Positions 46,701 through 57,743 of a stretch of 64,000 nucleotides of DNA are shown piece after piece. The notes beneath the pieces were generated by a model that saw only the letters and a program-made list of their open reading frames with translations, had not been told where the DNA came from and ran no database searches. Within the stretch, counting starts at the first letter, position 1. The number at the start of each line of letters is the position of its first letter. Location: NCBI GenBank assembly GCA_902806575.1, contig CADCXD010000007.1, positions 558,001 through 622,000 of the forward strand. The letters run 5' to 3'. Both the position numbers and the translations under genes were made by a program. Source of the DNA: Jackrogersella multiformis. Lineage: Eukaryota > Ascomycota > Sordariomycetes > Xylariales > Hypoxylaceae.

Positions 46701-47414
46701 TCATCTCGTCTCGACTCCCAGCCCCTCCTCCAGCACCCCCAGCGACCCGAGCTTATCATCGAGCCAGCGCGCGAGCTCCTCGGCCTGCCACCGCATAGCC
46801 ACCACCGCGGAGGCCCCTATGCTAGCCGTGGTCGCCATGCTGGCCGTAGTCGCGGCCCCGGCGCTGGCCACGCTCTCCACCTCCGAGGGCGAGCCCAGCG
46901 GCGTCGCGTGGTGCGGCTCGCTCGCGCTCGCGCCTGCGGAATACGGAGCGGGCGACGGCACCGGGCGCCCCTGAGCCTGGGCTTGGGCTTGGGCTTGGGC
47001 CATAACACCGCCTCCGCCGTGCTCGGCCCCCTCGCCCGCGGGCCCGACGCACACGAACAGCAGGCCGCAGCGCAGCCGGCGGATCACCATGACGCCGCCG
47101 GTGAGCTGGATGGTCACGGCGCTGGGCGAAGCCGAGCTATCTACGCTGCCGCGCGCCTCGGGGGACTGGGGCAGCGGCAGCGCTTCGGCGACGGTGCTGC
47201 CGGCCGCGGGCGTCGAGTACAGTGCCCATATGGAGGACGCGACGGTGCACTGGGTGCGCAGGGTGCCGACGGGGTGGGGCGAGGCGTGCGCGAGCAGCTT
47301 GCCCGAGAGCGTGGTCAGCACCGCGGTGTGGATCTGCGGGCTGAGGTTCGAGCTGAGGAACGCGGTTAGGCGTTTCGTGAGGAGGAGGGAGGGCGTGGGT
47401 GCGGAGGGCGGCAT
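46701..47414 (-). CDS. Roadblock/LC7-domain protein, LAMTOR2-like
   Basis: Single exon, 237 residues, GC-rich. The N-terminal third has the Roadblock fold pattern: a helix (LTKRLTAFLSS), strand-turn-strand (AVLTTLSGKLLAHA), then a helix (QCTVASSIWALYS). After a variable insert come TIQLTGGVMVIRRL and LLFVCVG strands, and the last helix (AEELARWLDDKLGSL) closes the domain. This order resembles LAMTOR2/p14 and yeast Ego-type scaffolds that anchor Rag GTPases and TORC1 at the lysosome or vacuole. It is longer than LAMTOR2 (about 125 residues) because of a low-complexity insert with Ala-Gln repeats (about 46,979-47,001 at DNA level) and an Ala/Ser/Thr-rich stretch. The family call is by pattern only. 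Confidence 0.6.
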   Translation of the reverse strand: MPPSAPTPSLLLTKRLTAFLSSNLSPQIHTAVLTTLSGKLLAHASPHPVGTLRTQCTVASSIWALYSTPAAGSTVAEALPLPQSPEARGSVDSSASPSAVTIQLTGGVMVIRRLRCGLLFVCVGPAGEGAEHGGGGVMAQAQAQAQAQGRPVPSPAPYSAGASASEPHHATPLGSPSEVESVASAGAATTASMATTASIGASAVVAMRWQAEELARWLDDKLGSLGVLEEGLGVETR

Positions 47415-48404
47415 CTTGGGGTGTCGGTGGTGCGTGTTTCTTTGGGTGTGTCGTCGGCGTGTGTGTGTAGTGTATAGGCTAGGTAGGTAGGTAATTATTC
47501 TCGCGTGTCGACTACTGTTGTTGCCGTCTCTTTAGCGATTTGGGTTCAGGGTTCGGCCGTGGGAGGGATGATATCCTGACGACGGCGCGCCGTGTAATTA
47601 CGGGGAATTTCGCATGGACTATGACGGCTAGACCTTTTTACCGTTCTTAAAATATCTGAGATTTACCGCGGCTTCACTTTATCACGGTTGTCATGATATC
47701 GTTGGAAAAATAAAATAAAAATGAGTGTAAGGTTTAAGTTACGTATGAAATGTCAGTTGATGTGACGTCGAGCGCTCGGTACCTACCTAGTGTAGGCTGC
47801 TAGGAGGGAACTGCGCTAGGGAACTAAAATCTCCAGGGCTGTATGTAGTAGTCAGGGGGAGGATTATGACATGCATGGTCCGAGCGCTATCTCTCTTCGT
47901 CGGGTTTCCAACGATAAGATAGGATTGGGTTTCCCCATAGCGCTAACGCTAAACATCTTGTGGCTTGCAATTGGATGTGGTATGACGTCTATATATTTGC
48001 TTTAGGAAGGGGCAGAAGGATCATAGTAAGTTAAAGTTATCCCTTTGACTAGCAAGGTAGAGACAAAATTTTAGTATTTTTAGTATTTTATTATTATCCT
48101 CACGAATTTAACTGACCATTTGTAAAATTTAGATGGGTTTAAAGTACCTAGGTAGATAGATATCGAAGATACCCAGGTATTTTATTGGTTCAGACGGATC
48201 CTACCTCCTCCCTCTCCCTCTATGTTAGGTAGGTAAGATATATTGACCTCCCTATGACGTCGACTTCTCGTTTTCCGGCATGGTATGACAGCTCTAAATC
48301 CCTGGTGTCATTAATAGCACAATTTATATTCCTGTAAATTCTTAGGTTTGTAATAAAATAACGTCAAATAAAATTAAAAAGGTCAAGTTTCAAACTTTGA
48401 GCTC
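47415..48404. other. Intergenic, divergent promoters
   Basis: The spacer between the Roadblock gene (minus) and the caleosin gene (plus). It contains TACCTAGGT-type motifs near 47,480, 47,780 and 48,145 and AT-rich stretches. No gene is seen. Confidence 0.5.
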
Positions 48405-49106
48405 ATGGCAGATATCACCACTAGCTCGCCTCTTATCCTGAGCCGGAATGGCATAAATTATACCACTGCTCACCAACCCTCGAAGAAACCTGAAACCTCC
48501 CTGCAAAAACATATCTCATTCTTTGATCGCGATAACGACGGCGTCATATGGCCGTGGGATGTGTACAATGGGTTTCGGGAACTAGGATTCTGCTTCCTCT
48601 TCTCTCTCGGCTCTTTACTCATCCCTATTTTCTTCTCTTATCCCACTCGGTTGGGCCACTCGTGGGTGCCCGATCCGCTCCTACGTATATATGTGGACGA
48701 CATTCACAAGGCGAAGCACGGCTCGGATTCCGGTGTTTACGACTCAGACGGGAATTTCAGTGAGGAGCGATTTAATCGCTTGTTCCACCGATTTGACACA
48801 TCTGGTACCGGTAGTCTCGGTGTGGGTGATCTAGCAGAGCTATTAAAGAAGGATCGCTGTGCTGCGGATCCCGCTGGTTGGAGCTTTGCCTTCATGGAGT
48901 GGTGGACCACGTGGCTTCTACTACAGAAGAGCGGTCGAGTCTGGAAGGACGATCTGAGAGCTTGCTACGACGGAACCTTGTTCTGGAGTATAAGAGAAGA
49001 GATAACTAAGGGGGGCGGGTGGAAGAAGGGCTACGGTATCCACGAATTCTTGTATGGCATGTGGTTTGGTGAAACTTGGAAATCCTGGAAGGTAGGAAAC
49101 AAATAA
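48405..49106 (+). CDS. Caleosin (lipid-droplet peroxygenase family)
   Basis: Single exon, 233 residues. A canonical EF-hand loop (DRDNDGVIWPWD, residues 41-52) follows the conserved HISFFDRD start, with His36 as a candidate haem ligand. Next comes the hydrophobic hairpin (GFCFLFSLGSLLIPIFFSYP, residues 61-80) containing the proline-knot region that inserts into the lipid-droplet monolayer. A second calcium-binding-like segment is RFDTSGTGSLGVGDL. The C-terminal half has the family's WW/WKKGYG motifs. Caleosins are calcium-binding haem peroxygenases that oxygenate unsaturated fatty acids and take part in lipid-droplet turnover and sporulation (established). The gene converges with the kinase-like gene, 200 bp away. 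Confidence 0.9.
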   Translation: MADITTSSPLILSRNGINYTTAHQPSKKPETSLQKHISFFDRDNDGVIWPWDVYNGFRELGFCFLFSLGSLLIPIFFSYPTRLGHSWVPDPLLRIYVDDIHKAKHGSDSGVYDSDGNFSEERFNRLFHRFDTSGTGSLGVGDLAELLKKDRCAADPAGWSFAFMEWWTTWLLLQKSGRVWKDDLRACYDGTLFWSIREEITKGGGWKKGYGIHEFLYGMWFGETWKSWKVGNK

Positions 49107-49307
49107 GCGAAGCCAGAATTTATTTTAAATATAATACCCTATAAATGTAGAATTATTCCATGTTGATCTTATTAGAGTCAAGTGTTTTGACAACAACTAC
49201 TGTCAAATTATTGCTGACCTCTTCAAAGGCACCAAAGCGATGTATTCCTGTCGGCGAATGTATTATAATGAAACGTTTCTTAAACTTGAACAGCCCAATC
49301 CTCCTCT

Positions 49308-50755
49308 TTATGCGATGCGCCAGCCTTTTCTATGTAGACGGCTATTAGAGTTCATCTCCTGGCTCTCCAGGGCCTTGTTGAGTGCATCGGCAGCGAATAT
49401 CTCCATTCTCTTTTCTTCGAAATCTTCTGCCACCTGTGTTACTATTTCATTCTCGACGATTACCATCTTTTGCGCTTCCGGGTGGTCTGAATTCCTCCAC
49501 TCTCGGAATCTACTGTGGGCCGAAATACAGAGAACGCTGGTCAAATTTTGCCGTTCAGGACCCAGCCACCTGAAATTTCCGTTCTCCAGCTTCTCGTCTG
49601 GATTAACTGTCATCAAAAATATCACCATATTCTTCAATCCGTGAGTGTAATTCAACGGCTCGAGATTCTCCCTCACCGGTTTCTGGCGTATCTGGGAGAG
49701 GTGGTCGTTTTCGTATATGGGAGTTACCATCATTGCTTGCATGATTTCTCCAATCGCCCTCCATTCACTGACCTGAGTGTAAGGTTGGTCTGGCTGGAGA
49801 CATGGTTAACATCTTTGCGGACTGGAAGGGATAGCATAGTCTTTGAACTTACGTGCTGAGGATATGTATAACCGTGTTTCTCGTCTTGCTTGACAAGCTC
49901 TTCGAGGGGCTGGAAATTCGAGCTCTGAGGCGAAGCTAAGGCCTTGGCCCTAATTCGTTCGTCCCTGTTGGTTCCGTGATGGTGGTTGGATATGGCTAAA
50001 CGACCGTAGTTACCTAGCTTGCAGCGTCCATACCACTCGCTGCGTCTAGGATGCGACAGGAATATATTTTCGGGAGTGATGTCGCGGTGCAAAATCGGTT
50101 CCCAGTCCGGATTGGGTATCATAGATTCATGACCGTTCCTCTTTATACCCACCTCTCTGCTGCCGTCATGTAGCCACGCTAGGGCTTTGAGGACTGAGAG
50201 TAGCACATGCCAGCAGAAAGATTCTGGCAAGAACATGTTCTCTTCTCTCATTCTAATGTTACGATCTTCCTCTTCCTCTTCTGAGTCTTCCAGGATATTT
50301 GGGTTTTCCCATTCATCATATCGGTCATTTTTAAAAGGTCTGATGTACCTATGTTCCCTAACGAAGAGGTTGCCTAGGGTTCCAGCGTCGCAAAAATCCC
50401 AGACGGCATAGTGTCGATGTCCGGGCTGGCGTCCAGCGTCAGACTTCTGAACCGAGAAACAATCTACCAAGCAGACCAAATTCTCATGGTTTAATATGGC
50501 CTTCAACGGCTTCATGAGGTTAATGGTTTCCGAGTTCAGTAGGAACTGCAAGTCGGTCTGATTCTCCTCGGTAGGCTCATACGGGTTCGTGGTCAACTGA
50601 TTTGTGATATCATGGGCAAGATGTTCTACCCGATCGAGCTTGCGGCATATTTTCCACACCCCGGGAGAAGTCTCGGTGATGAAGTCGTATCCAAGAGCAG
50701 CTGATGACGCCTCATAGGGGTTTGTGAATACCATGGTGACGATGAAGTTATGCAA
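49308..50755 (-). CDS. Protein-kinase-like protein with altered DFG motif
   Basis: Exons 50755-49853 and 49793-49308 (donor GTAAGT; in-frame acceptor CCAG) give 462 residues from the first ATG, or 455 from the Met at residue 8. The kinase-like region has VWKICRKL as the likely ATP-lysine strand (residues 33-40), LVCLVDCF, HYAVWDFCDAGTL as a hinge, HRDITPEN as the catalytic loop (223-230) and, in place of DFG, NYG (249-251, in KLGNYGRL). An acidic insert (residues 157-164) lies between the lobes. The metal-binding Asp of DFG is therefore missing and the catalytic-loop Lys (HRDxK) is Thr, suggesting a pseudokinase or a highly atypical kinase. This layout recalls expanded fungus-specific kinase-like families. 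The C-terminal ~110 residues are charged and helical. Confidence 0.78.
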
Positions 50756-53213
50756 AGCGCTAAAAATGCCTAAGATGAACAGTAGCTAGAGTGAGGATGA
50801 AGTTACGAGATTTGACTATGGAAAGCTGAATTCTGGATATGAATATGCGTCGAGGTGAGTTCTTCTGGAATGTCTACACTTCTCAATGCCTTTGTTCCTC
50901 ATATCCGCACAAGGATAGGTTGACATTCCAAAGACAGATTCGTCCAGAGGCCTCAAACTGGCACCCTTCTGAACGGCGTAATTCTTCCGTGTCTATTGTC
51001 CATTCTTTCAATCCACACAGTAGACGACCAGGCTAGAGAAAGGCTCCAGTTTGGTATTGTATCTTAATTCCTCATGGGAACGAGTGGGCTCACCTCGCAA
51101 ACACCAAACCTACTAATTAGTTAGCCCGCCATAATAGAGACAAAGGATTTTCCAGAATATGTATGTATTCTTCTGTTATATCATCCGTTGCGAGAGCTGC
51201 GGATCGCATTGACTGCCGGTTCATCTTAAGGGGAAGGGCTAACAAAAAGATAGAAATTCACGGTGGCGGTAACATTCGATTTTGCGGGCCGGTTGAAGAT
51301 CTAACTCAAGGATTTGTCGACTTTGTAATGCAGTGAGACGGAGGTAGATCAACAAGGCGCTTCAATATGCGCCTTTCGGATGAGAATATCGGGGTAGTTC
51401 TATTCCGTTGGTTGAGGGAATTCAAACATTCAAACCGACCAGATGCTCGAGGATCATGCAGGATAAATCAACATCCCATTCGCACATCCTGTGAGTATTT
51501 AGTAGTACCTTAGGTACCTAGGTAGGTATTTATTAGTATTTACTGACGGATCATGCGTGAATACCTAATGGTAAATAAAAGACTTTTAACCGCTTTGCTT
51601 ATTAAAGAAGGAAAAACGTGTTTGATGTTTCAATGTTTCGTGTTTCTTTTAGACCGAGCATTTCTATGGGCAGGTATTTTTATCAAGGTCGCAGTTCCGC
51701 TACCTCCTAGTACTAGGTAACATCCATCCATCGAATAAGGTAGGTGCATGAATATGTACCCAAGTACCTTGTACGCTATTCAGGTACCTTTTATTAGGTA
51801 GGTATATTTCCGTCCACTAAAACGGTACTCCCCGCAACGAACTCTCAAACCAAGAAGGAACCAGGAAGAAACTACTTACGTACAAGGGGTAGGGCGCTAG
51901 ACTGAATTTAGTGCTCAGTACCTGCATGACCGAGGAAAAAGGCCCAATCAGTTGATCAAGTGTGCGAAATACGCGTACGAAATACATAGGTACCTTGTTC
52001 TCCAGGGCTGCCCAGTGCATACCCGTTTATGCTAGTTTCTGCAATCTCAAACCGCCAAAACGGTAAACCCAATCCAGCCAACTAACTACCAGTTAGGTAT
52101 TACATGTACCTACCTCCCTCCTAGGAAGGTATCACCCTCCCTCCCCCCCTTCCGATAACCTCTCCAGGCTCCCTCTCCTTTCCGCGATAGTTAATGGCTT
52201 TGTTTTATACCTTGACACTCCTTCATCATACACAAGAAACAATAACGATATTCATTGATGAAAATTACAATCCATCGACACACTCGTTCATTAAACCGTC
52301 ATACACTCACTTTGAACTTCAAATAAAAATATCCACATAGCCCACCTTTGACCCAATTCGATCTCTTGACACTCCCCATCGTGCCCCAGAGGTCGATCAA
52401 ACAAAGCCTGCCGACATCAGCTAACATTGGACCCGTTCTCACCCACATTCATCCCTTACATTGATTAGTTTGTCATTCGAATCGCTCAACTTTCGTCACT
52501 GGAGTTCGACCAGCCCTGAAATCTGAGACATCACCCGGACCACCCTTTCCACTAAATCTGCATATTCTCCATATCACGACTGGAAAAGACCCAAGGCGCC
52601 ACCATCTGCGTAAAACAACCGGGCGGGAAAGCTTATTGCGGCGATCAGAAATTCCAATTGTCGGTTCCGAGAATACCCAGATAGCCTTTGGCTGCAATGA
52701 CACCGCAATAGCGCCCATCCGCATATTCACAAACGCACTAGCCTCTCTGGCATGTCTTTCCGTTAGTCTACGTACTGAGACCTGTCATTGTTTGACAGGT
52801 AGGTACCGTTTTCAACGTCTTCTGGCCTAGGACGACAATTGTCTTTCATTACCTACGAACCCATTCTGGGAATATCTTCTCTTCCCAACTCTTTCCTTGA
52901 AGCATTGCGAGTCTCTGCTCCCCTTCCGATTTAAGAGCGCGGTCGAATACTTCGCTGGCGAGGGACGACGACTGTGCAATACGACGGCAGGACCGCTTCA
53001 ACAATCGATCATTGATTGATTGACGACGACGAATACAACGAAGGGGAATTACGACCGCGAGTACATTCATTCGTTTCGCTTCTTTTCTTAGAAACTTATA
53101 TTCTTGATTGGCGATATTTTGATACCCTTCTTCTCATTATTCTGCTTCTTGGCCGTATTAGTTACCTGCTTGGATAGGCAGGTTCTCTAGGCGACAAATA
53201 ACCATCAAACAAG
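50756..53213. other. Intergenic and long leader of the KCH1-type gene
   Basis: 2.46 kb. The left part carries TACCTAGGT-type motifs at about 51,505-51,525, 51,715-51,800 and 52,075-52,130. From about 52,140 the sequence becomes C/T-rich, as in fungal promoters and leaders, and several short upstream ATG frames (for example 52636-52830) lie before the KCH1 ATG. A non-coding 5' intron is possible. No protein gene is supported. Confidence 0.45.
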
Positions 53214-55071
53214 ATGGGTTGCTTCGGTCGAAAGCAGGTCGAATTCCGACCTGAACAGACGTGGGATGCTATTGTAGGTTTCCTCCAAACACCGCACACT
53301 GACCGGCTGGACGCCATGCTGACGATGCTTTACAGAGTCTAAGAGATTTCAAGTCGACGTCTTGTTTCACTCCTTTGGCTTATGCCTACCTTTATTTCTC
53401 TCTTATTATATCTTTGACCGTCTACGGTGTCGATACTTTTACCGCAATCAATTTGCTGGCTTTCAATACCTGGTCGTCCACTATTGAGCCTACTCAACTT
53501 GTTCCATTCGATGTCTCGAAATGGATCTTCTCCATATGTATCATCGCGTCCTTTATCAACCTGGCATTCGAACATTTCCGCGCTATGAGGGTCATGAAGC
53601 GAGGAAGCGTAGCCGAATGTTATCTTGACAACTTAGCCGTGCGCTTGGAGAGTGTTCGGCTTGGAGAGGGTCAGGGATGGAGGCGTTTCCTCGTTTTCGC
53701 CGAATTGACTAAATCTAAGAAAGGCGCTGAATATGTTGCTTTGTTCACGTACTTCAGCTTTCAGGGTGAGTGCCAATTTTGATGATAAACGACAATAATC
53801 CAGATACTGACCTAATTTTAGCCTGGATCCGAGTCATCTTCTGCTCCGGACCGCGTCAAATGATCAACGCCTTGACATTGTATTCTGTTTATACCTCAGA
53901 TCTCATCCCGACCGATGTCTCTTCGGTGCAGAGCACGCTCGGGACCTTCTTCAGCAAATTCCAACTACTTGCCGAGGAAAATAAGCAGCAGGTAGTGATC
54001 TTATCGGGCATGGCGTTCACTTTGGTCATCTGGGTTTTTTCTGCCCTGTTCTTGCTAATCGGCTCCCTGTTTTATGTGTTCTTCCTCTGGCATTACATTC
54101 CCCGACAGGATGGCGGTCTCCGTGGCTACTGCGAACGGAAGGTCAACAAGAGATTGACGACAATCGTAACGGCCAAAGTCAATAAGGCTCTGGCTAAGGA
54201 GGAGCGAGACCGGATGAAGGCAGAATTCAAGGCCGCGAAGAAAGCTGGCGAGAAACCACCTATTGGACGACAGGCAACTCTGCCGAGTTTCATGGATGGT
54301 GATGGCGAGGACAAACTCCCCGAGATGCCTATGCTCAACCGCAACGACACGATGGCCACCTTACCACCATACAGCTCACGACCCGGTTCTGTGCACAGCA
54401 TTGAGCTTAACTCTTGGGACCAGAAACGACCGGGACCCTCACGCCAAAATACAACTGCAACGGAGGCATCGATATCTAGTTTCTCTTCGCGTGCTCCCTT
54501 GATCGGCGAGGCAGCTGAAATGGGCTTTGGTCGGTCAGCGTCTCCGGCGCCAACTCTGCCCTCAATTGACCTCACCAACTATCAGCCGCCTCAACGACCT
54601 GGAACCGCAGCTTCGATGAGGAGTGTTGGTCCTGGACCCCAGCCCAGCCGTCTGCAGACTAGCGGGAATGGATTTCCTGGCGGCTACACTGCGAGCCCAT
54701 CAACGTATTCTTCATCAGATGCCTTGCGCTCCCCGCCTCCTATGGATAACTACAATCGACCCATGCCTCGTCCAGTCAACCAGCTGGGTGGTCGCTCTAG
54801 TCCAGCACCATCAACGTATTCGAACCGCGGCCTTCCCAGTGGTCCTGCATATGGTGGCCAGCCCTATCCTCCCTCTCGTAGCATCACAAATCCTATGCCC
54901 CCAGCGCAGAGAGCACCACCTCAACGAAATATGACGGCCCCGATGCCGCCTCGACAACCTGATGGATACTACGGGCAGCGCCCCGGAACATCTTCAAGCC
55001 AGAGAAATGGGGGGCAGGGATACAATTACGGCAGTAGTATGGAATCACAACGTGGATTCCAAGGATACTAG
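53214..55071 (+). CDS. KCH1/PRM6-type fungal low-affinity potassium transport protein
   Basis: Exons 53214-53273, 53336-53765 and 53822-55071 join in phase for 579 residues. It starts MGCFGRKQVEF. The membrane part has hydrophobic segments at about residues 32-60, 84-104, 150-190 and 222-258, with the family-typical stretches FEHFRAMRVMKR and WIRVIFCSGPRQMINALTLYS. An Ala/Lys/Glu-rich helix follows (KVNKALAKEERDRMKAEFK), then a ~270-residue cytosolic Ser/Pro/Gln/Gly-rich tail. Yeast Kch1 and Kch2/Prm6 mediate K+ uptake needed for calcium signalling during the pheromone response (established). Length exceeds the yeast proteins mainly through the tail, as is usual in filamentous fungi. Confidence 0.87.
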
Positions 55072-55772
55072 TGTTCTGTATTGAATAACAGTTGTTATGT
55101 AAAGGATGGAGCCGAATGGGTATCCTTAATATCGTATCATCTGTGTAGGTACCTAGGTGGCGATGGCGTTGTCCTTTGTTATGATCGAAATGGCACGTAT
55201 AGGTCGAGAAGAACCTGGAAGCCGTCTGATATAGGAAGCGTGCGGACGAGATGGCGTTGAATGGCAAATCCGATGATTTTAATGAAACCTGATGTATTAT
55301 ATTCGCTGATGATGAGCAGCACCTAGCTGCAGCTGTCAATTTAGAGTACGGATATTCCTCGGCTTCTGATGTTTATTTCTTTCGAGATTTCTGATGCGGT
55401 GATAAGTTTTCCCTTTTTTTTTTTTGAACTAAACCATATCGTTACTAAAACGTATTCGGGGTTTGAATGCCTTTTCCTGGCGCGCCCTTTATGATTTGGC
55501 ACGAACCCCATCCCCCGGACGTCATGTTGTCATCTTTGGTGGCTATCACCAATCACTACCATATAAAAATTTCTACAAACTTATTACCTTGCATAAAGGT
55601 TACCTAATAAGCTTACCAAAGTAACTATCGTTGACATGACCATTTCGAATATGTGAGAAACACAGTAGTCTAGGCGATCTGGTCTTATTTAAAGACGTGC
55701 TCGCCGTAACCTTGACCGACGAATCTTAGCCCCGTAGCGAATATACTAACGAAGGGGCTTACTTGGTTTGAA
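55072..55772. other. Intergenic
   Basis: 700 bp between tandem genes: 3' UTR of the KCH1-type gene, a T-run at about 55,415-55,425, and the promoter of the flavoprotein gene. No coding is seen. Confidence 0.5.
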
Positions 55773-57743
55773 ATGGCACAACTCGTGACTCTCGAGGCGT
55801 CGCAGTTCCACCCGGGCGAGCAGGCTATGCACGACCTCCTCCGTGTCCCGCAGCGCGATAATCCCACACACCACGGCCTACCGGCGCCGCTCGGGCACCG
55901 CATCGCGCAGTCACCTCTCGTCGCCTTCGGGACGCTGGATCGGCGGGGCCGCCCATGGGCTACGATCTGGGGCGGCGAGGCCGGGTTCTGCAGGCCGGTC
56001 GCGCGCGGCGTCCTGGGCGTGAGGGCTACGGCTGATGTGAGGTTCAATCCCGTACTGAGGGAACTATTCGCGGTTCCCGCGAACGACGACGGGGACGGGG
56101 AGGATAAGGTGGATGGAGAGGGAAGGGAAATCGTCGACGATGCCGTTGTGAACCCCGATGGAGGGAAGATCATGGCGGGCCTGGCGATCGACCTGGCGAC
56201 GCGCGACCGCGTCAAGATCGCGGGACGCATGGTCGTCGGCACCGTGACGAGGACGGAGCCCGGCGTCGCCGAGCTGCAGATGGCGTTCCAGGTCGAGGAA
56301 AGCTTAGGCAATTGCCCAAAATACCTGAACAAGAAACTCATCGTACCTCACGTCCCCAAGCCGCGGCTCGTAAGCAAGGGCGCGGGCGTCCCGCTGCCGA
56401 GCGAAGCGATCGAGCTTATCCAAAAGGCGGACCTGTTCTTCATCGCGAGCACATACGGCACCAAGAGCATGGACGCCAACCACCGCGGCGGCGCCCCCGG
56501 GTTCATGCGCGTGCTCCGGAACCAGGGCGCGGAGGCCGGCGGCGTGAGCCTTGTGTACCCCGAGTACTCGGGCAACCGCCTCTACCAGACCCTCGGCAAC
56601 CTGCAGCTGAACCCGCGCGCGGGGCTCGCGGTCCCGGACTTCGACTCCGGCTCCGTGCTGTACGTCACGGGCAGGACGACGATCCTGGCGGGCGAGAAGG
56701 CGGCGCGGCTCATGCCCCGCGCGAAGCTGGTCGTGCGTGTCGACGTGGACGAGGCGAGGTTCGTGAGGGACGGCTTGGCGTTCCGGGGCAGAGGCGGCGA
56801 GCGCTCGCCGTATAACCCCGCGGTGCGGCGGCTGGCGTGCGAGAGCGACGCTGCTGCTACTGCTGCTGATAGTGAGGCGGGCGCCGGCATCGCGACGGCC
56901 AGGCTGGTCAGCCGGAAGGCCATCACGCCGTCCATCTCGCGGTACGTGTTCCGGCTCGCGAGGGACCAGCACAGCAGCAGCACAGCGCCGCTAAGGGCGT
57001 GGCTGCCGGGCCACCACGTCACGCTGGACTTCGCGCGCGAGCTGGACGCGGGGTACGCGCACATGCGCGACGACGACCCCCTGAGCCTCAACGACGACTT
57101 CGTGCGCACCTTCACCGTCAGCCGGCCGCTCGACCCCGGCGCCGCGGACGCGGGCGGCTATGTCAGGGACGGCGCCGCCCCCGAGGTCGAGATCACGGTT
57201 AGGCAGCACGGGCCCGCTACCCGCTTCCTCGAGAGGTGCAATGTCAGGGCGCCGGTCGAGATACCGGTGCTGGGGTTCGGGGGCGCCGAGGCCTTTAGGA
57301 TGCCTACGGGGGAAGGGGAGGGGGTGAGCGTTTTTGTGGCGGCGGGCGTGGGCATCACGCCGTTGATGGCGCAGGCTGATGGGGTTCTGCGGGCGGATAG
57401 GGGGGAGGGAAATGGGAAGGGAAAGGGGCTTAGGGTCTTGTGGAGTTTAAAAGCGGAGGATGTCCCGCTCGCGGTGGACGTGCTGGAGAGGATAGACGGG
57501 TTGGGGAATATTACTAGACTTTTTATCACGGGCACAATCGGTGTAGCAGAAAGGGCTTCCATAACTACGGTTCAGGGACTCGGCGCCGAGGTGGCGGAGA
57601 GGAGGATGGAAAAGGGGGACGTGCTGTCGGAGGGGGAGAGAGGCGCGAGGAAGTTCTACTGCTGTACTGGTCCGGAGATGATGAGGGCGTTGCTGAAATG
57701 GGCGGAGGGCGAAGAGGTTCTGTATGAGAGCTTCGAGTACTGA
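55773..57743 (+). CDS. Fusion of FMN split-barrel and ferredoxin-reductase-type oxidoreductase
   Basis: Single exon, 656 residues, GC-rich. The N-terminal half (about 35-290) resembles the pyridoxamine-phosphate-oxidase-like FMN-binding split barrel, with FGTLDRRGRPWATI and later FFIASTYG and SGNRLYQTLGNL. The C-terminal half (from about 368) is a ferredoxin-NADP+ reductase-type module: SISRYVFRL and LPGHHVTLDF strands, RTFTVS at the flavin site, VAAGVGITPLMAQ as the pyridine-nucleotide loop (about 523), CTGPEMM, and a terminal aromatic FEY. There is no 2Fe-2S cysteine cluster at the end. The protein is predicted to pass electrons from NAD(P)H through FAD to FMN or a small substrate; the substrate is unknown. 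Related fused oxidoreductases occur in bacteria and fungi, so transfer is possible but not shown. Confidence 0.83.
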   Translation: MAQLVTLEASQFHPGEQAMHDLLRVPQRDNPTHHGLPAPLGHRIAQSPLVAFGTLDRRGRPWATIWGGEAGFCRPVARGVLGVRATADVRFNPVLRELFAVPANDDGDGEDKVDGEGREIVDDAVVNPDGGKIMAGLAIDLATRDRVKIAGRMVVGTVTRTEPGVAELQMAFQVEESLGNCPKYLNKKLIVPHVPKPRLVSKGAGVPLPSEAIELIQKADLFFIASTYGTKSMDANHRGGAPGFMRVLRNQGAEAGGVSLVYPEYSGNRLYQTLGNLQLNPRAGLAVPDFDSGSVLYVTGRTTILAGEKAARLMPRAKLVVRVDVDEARFVRDGLAFRGRGGERSPYNPAVRRLACESDAAATAADSEAGAGIATARLVSRKAITPSISRYVFRLARDQHSSSTAPLRAWLPGHHVTLDFARELDAGYAHMRDDDPLSLNDDFVRTFTVSRPLDPGAADAGGYVRDGAAPEVEITVRQHGPATRFLERCNVRAPVEIPVLGFGGAEAFRMPTGEGEGVSVFVAAGVGITPLMAQADGVLRADRGEGNGKGKGLRVLWSLKAEDVPLAVDVLERIDGLGNITRLFITGTIGVAERASITTVQGLGAEVAERRMEKGDVLSEGERGARKFYCCTGPEMMRALLKWAEGEEVLYESFEY

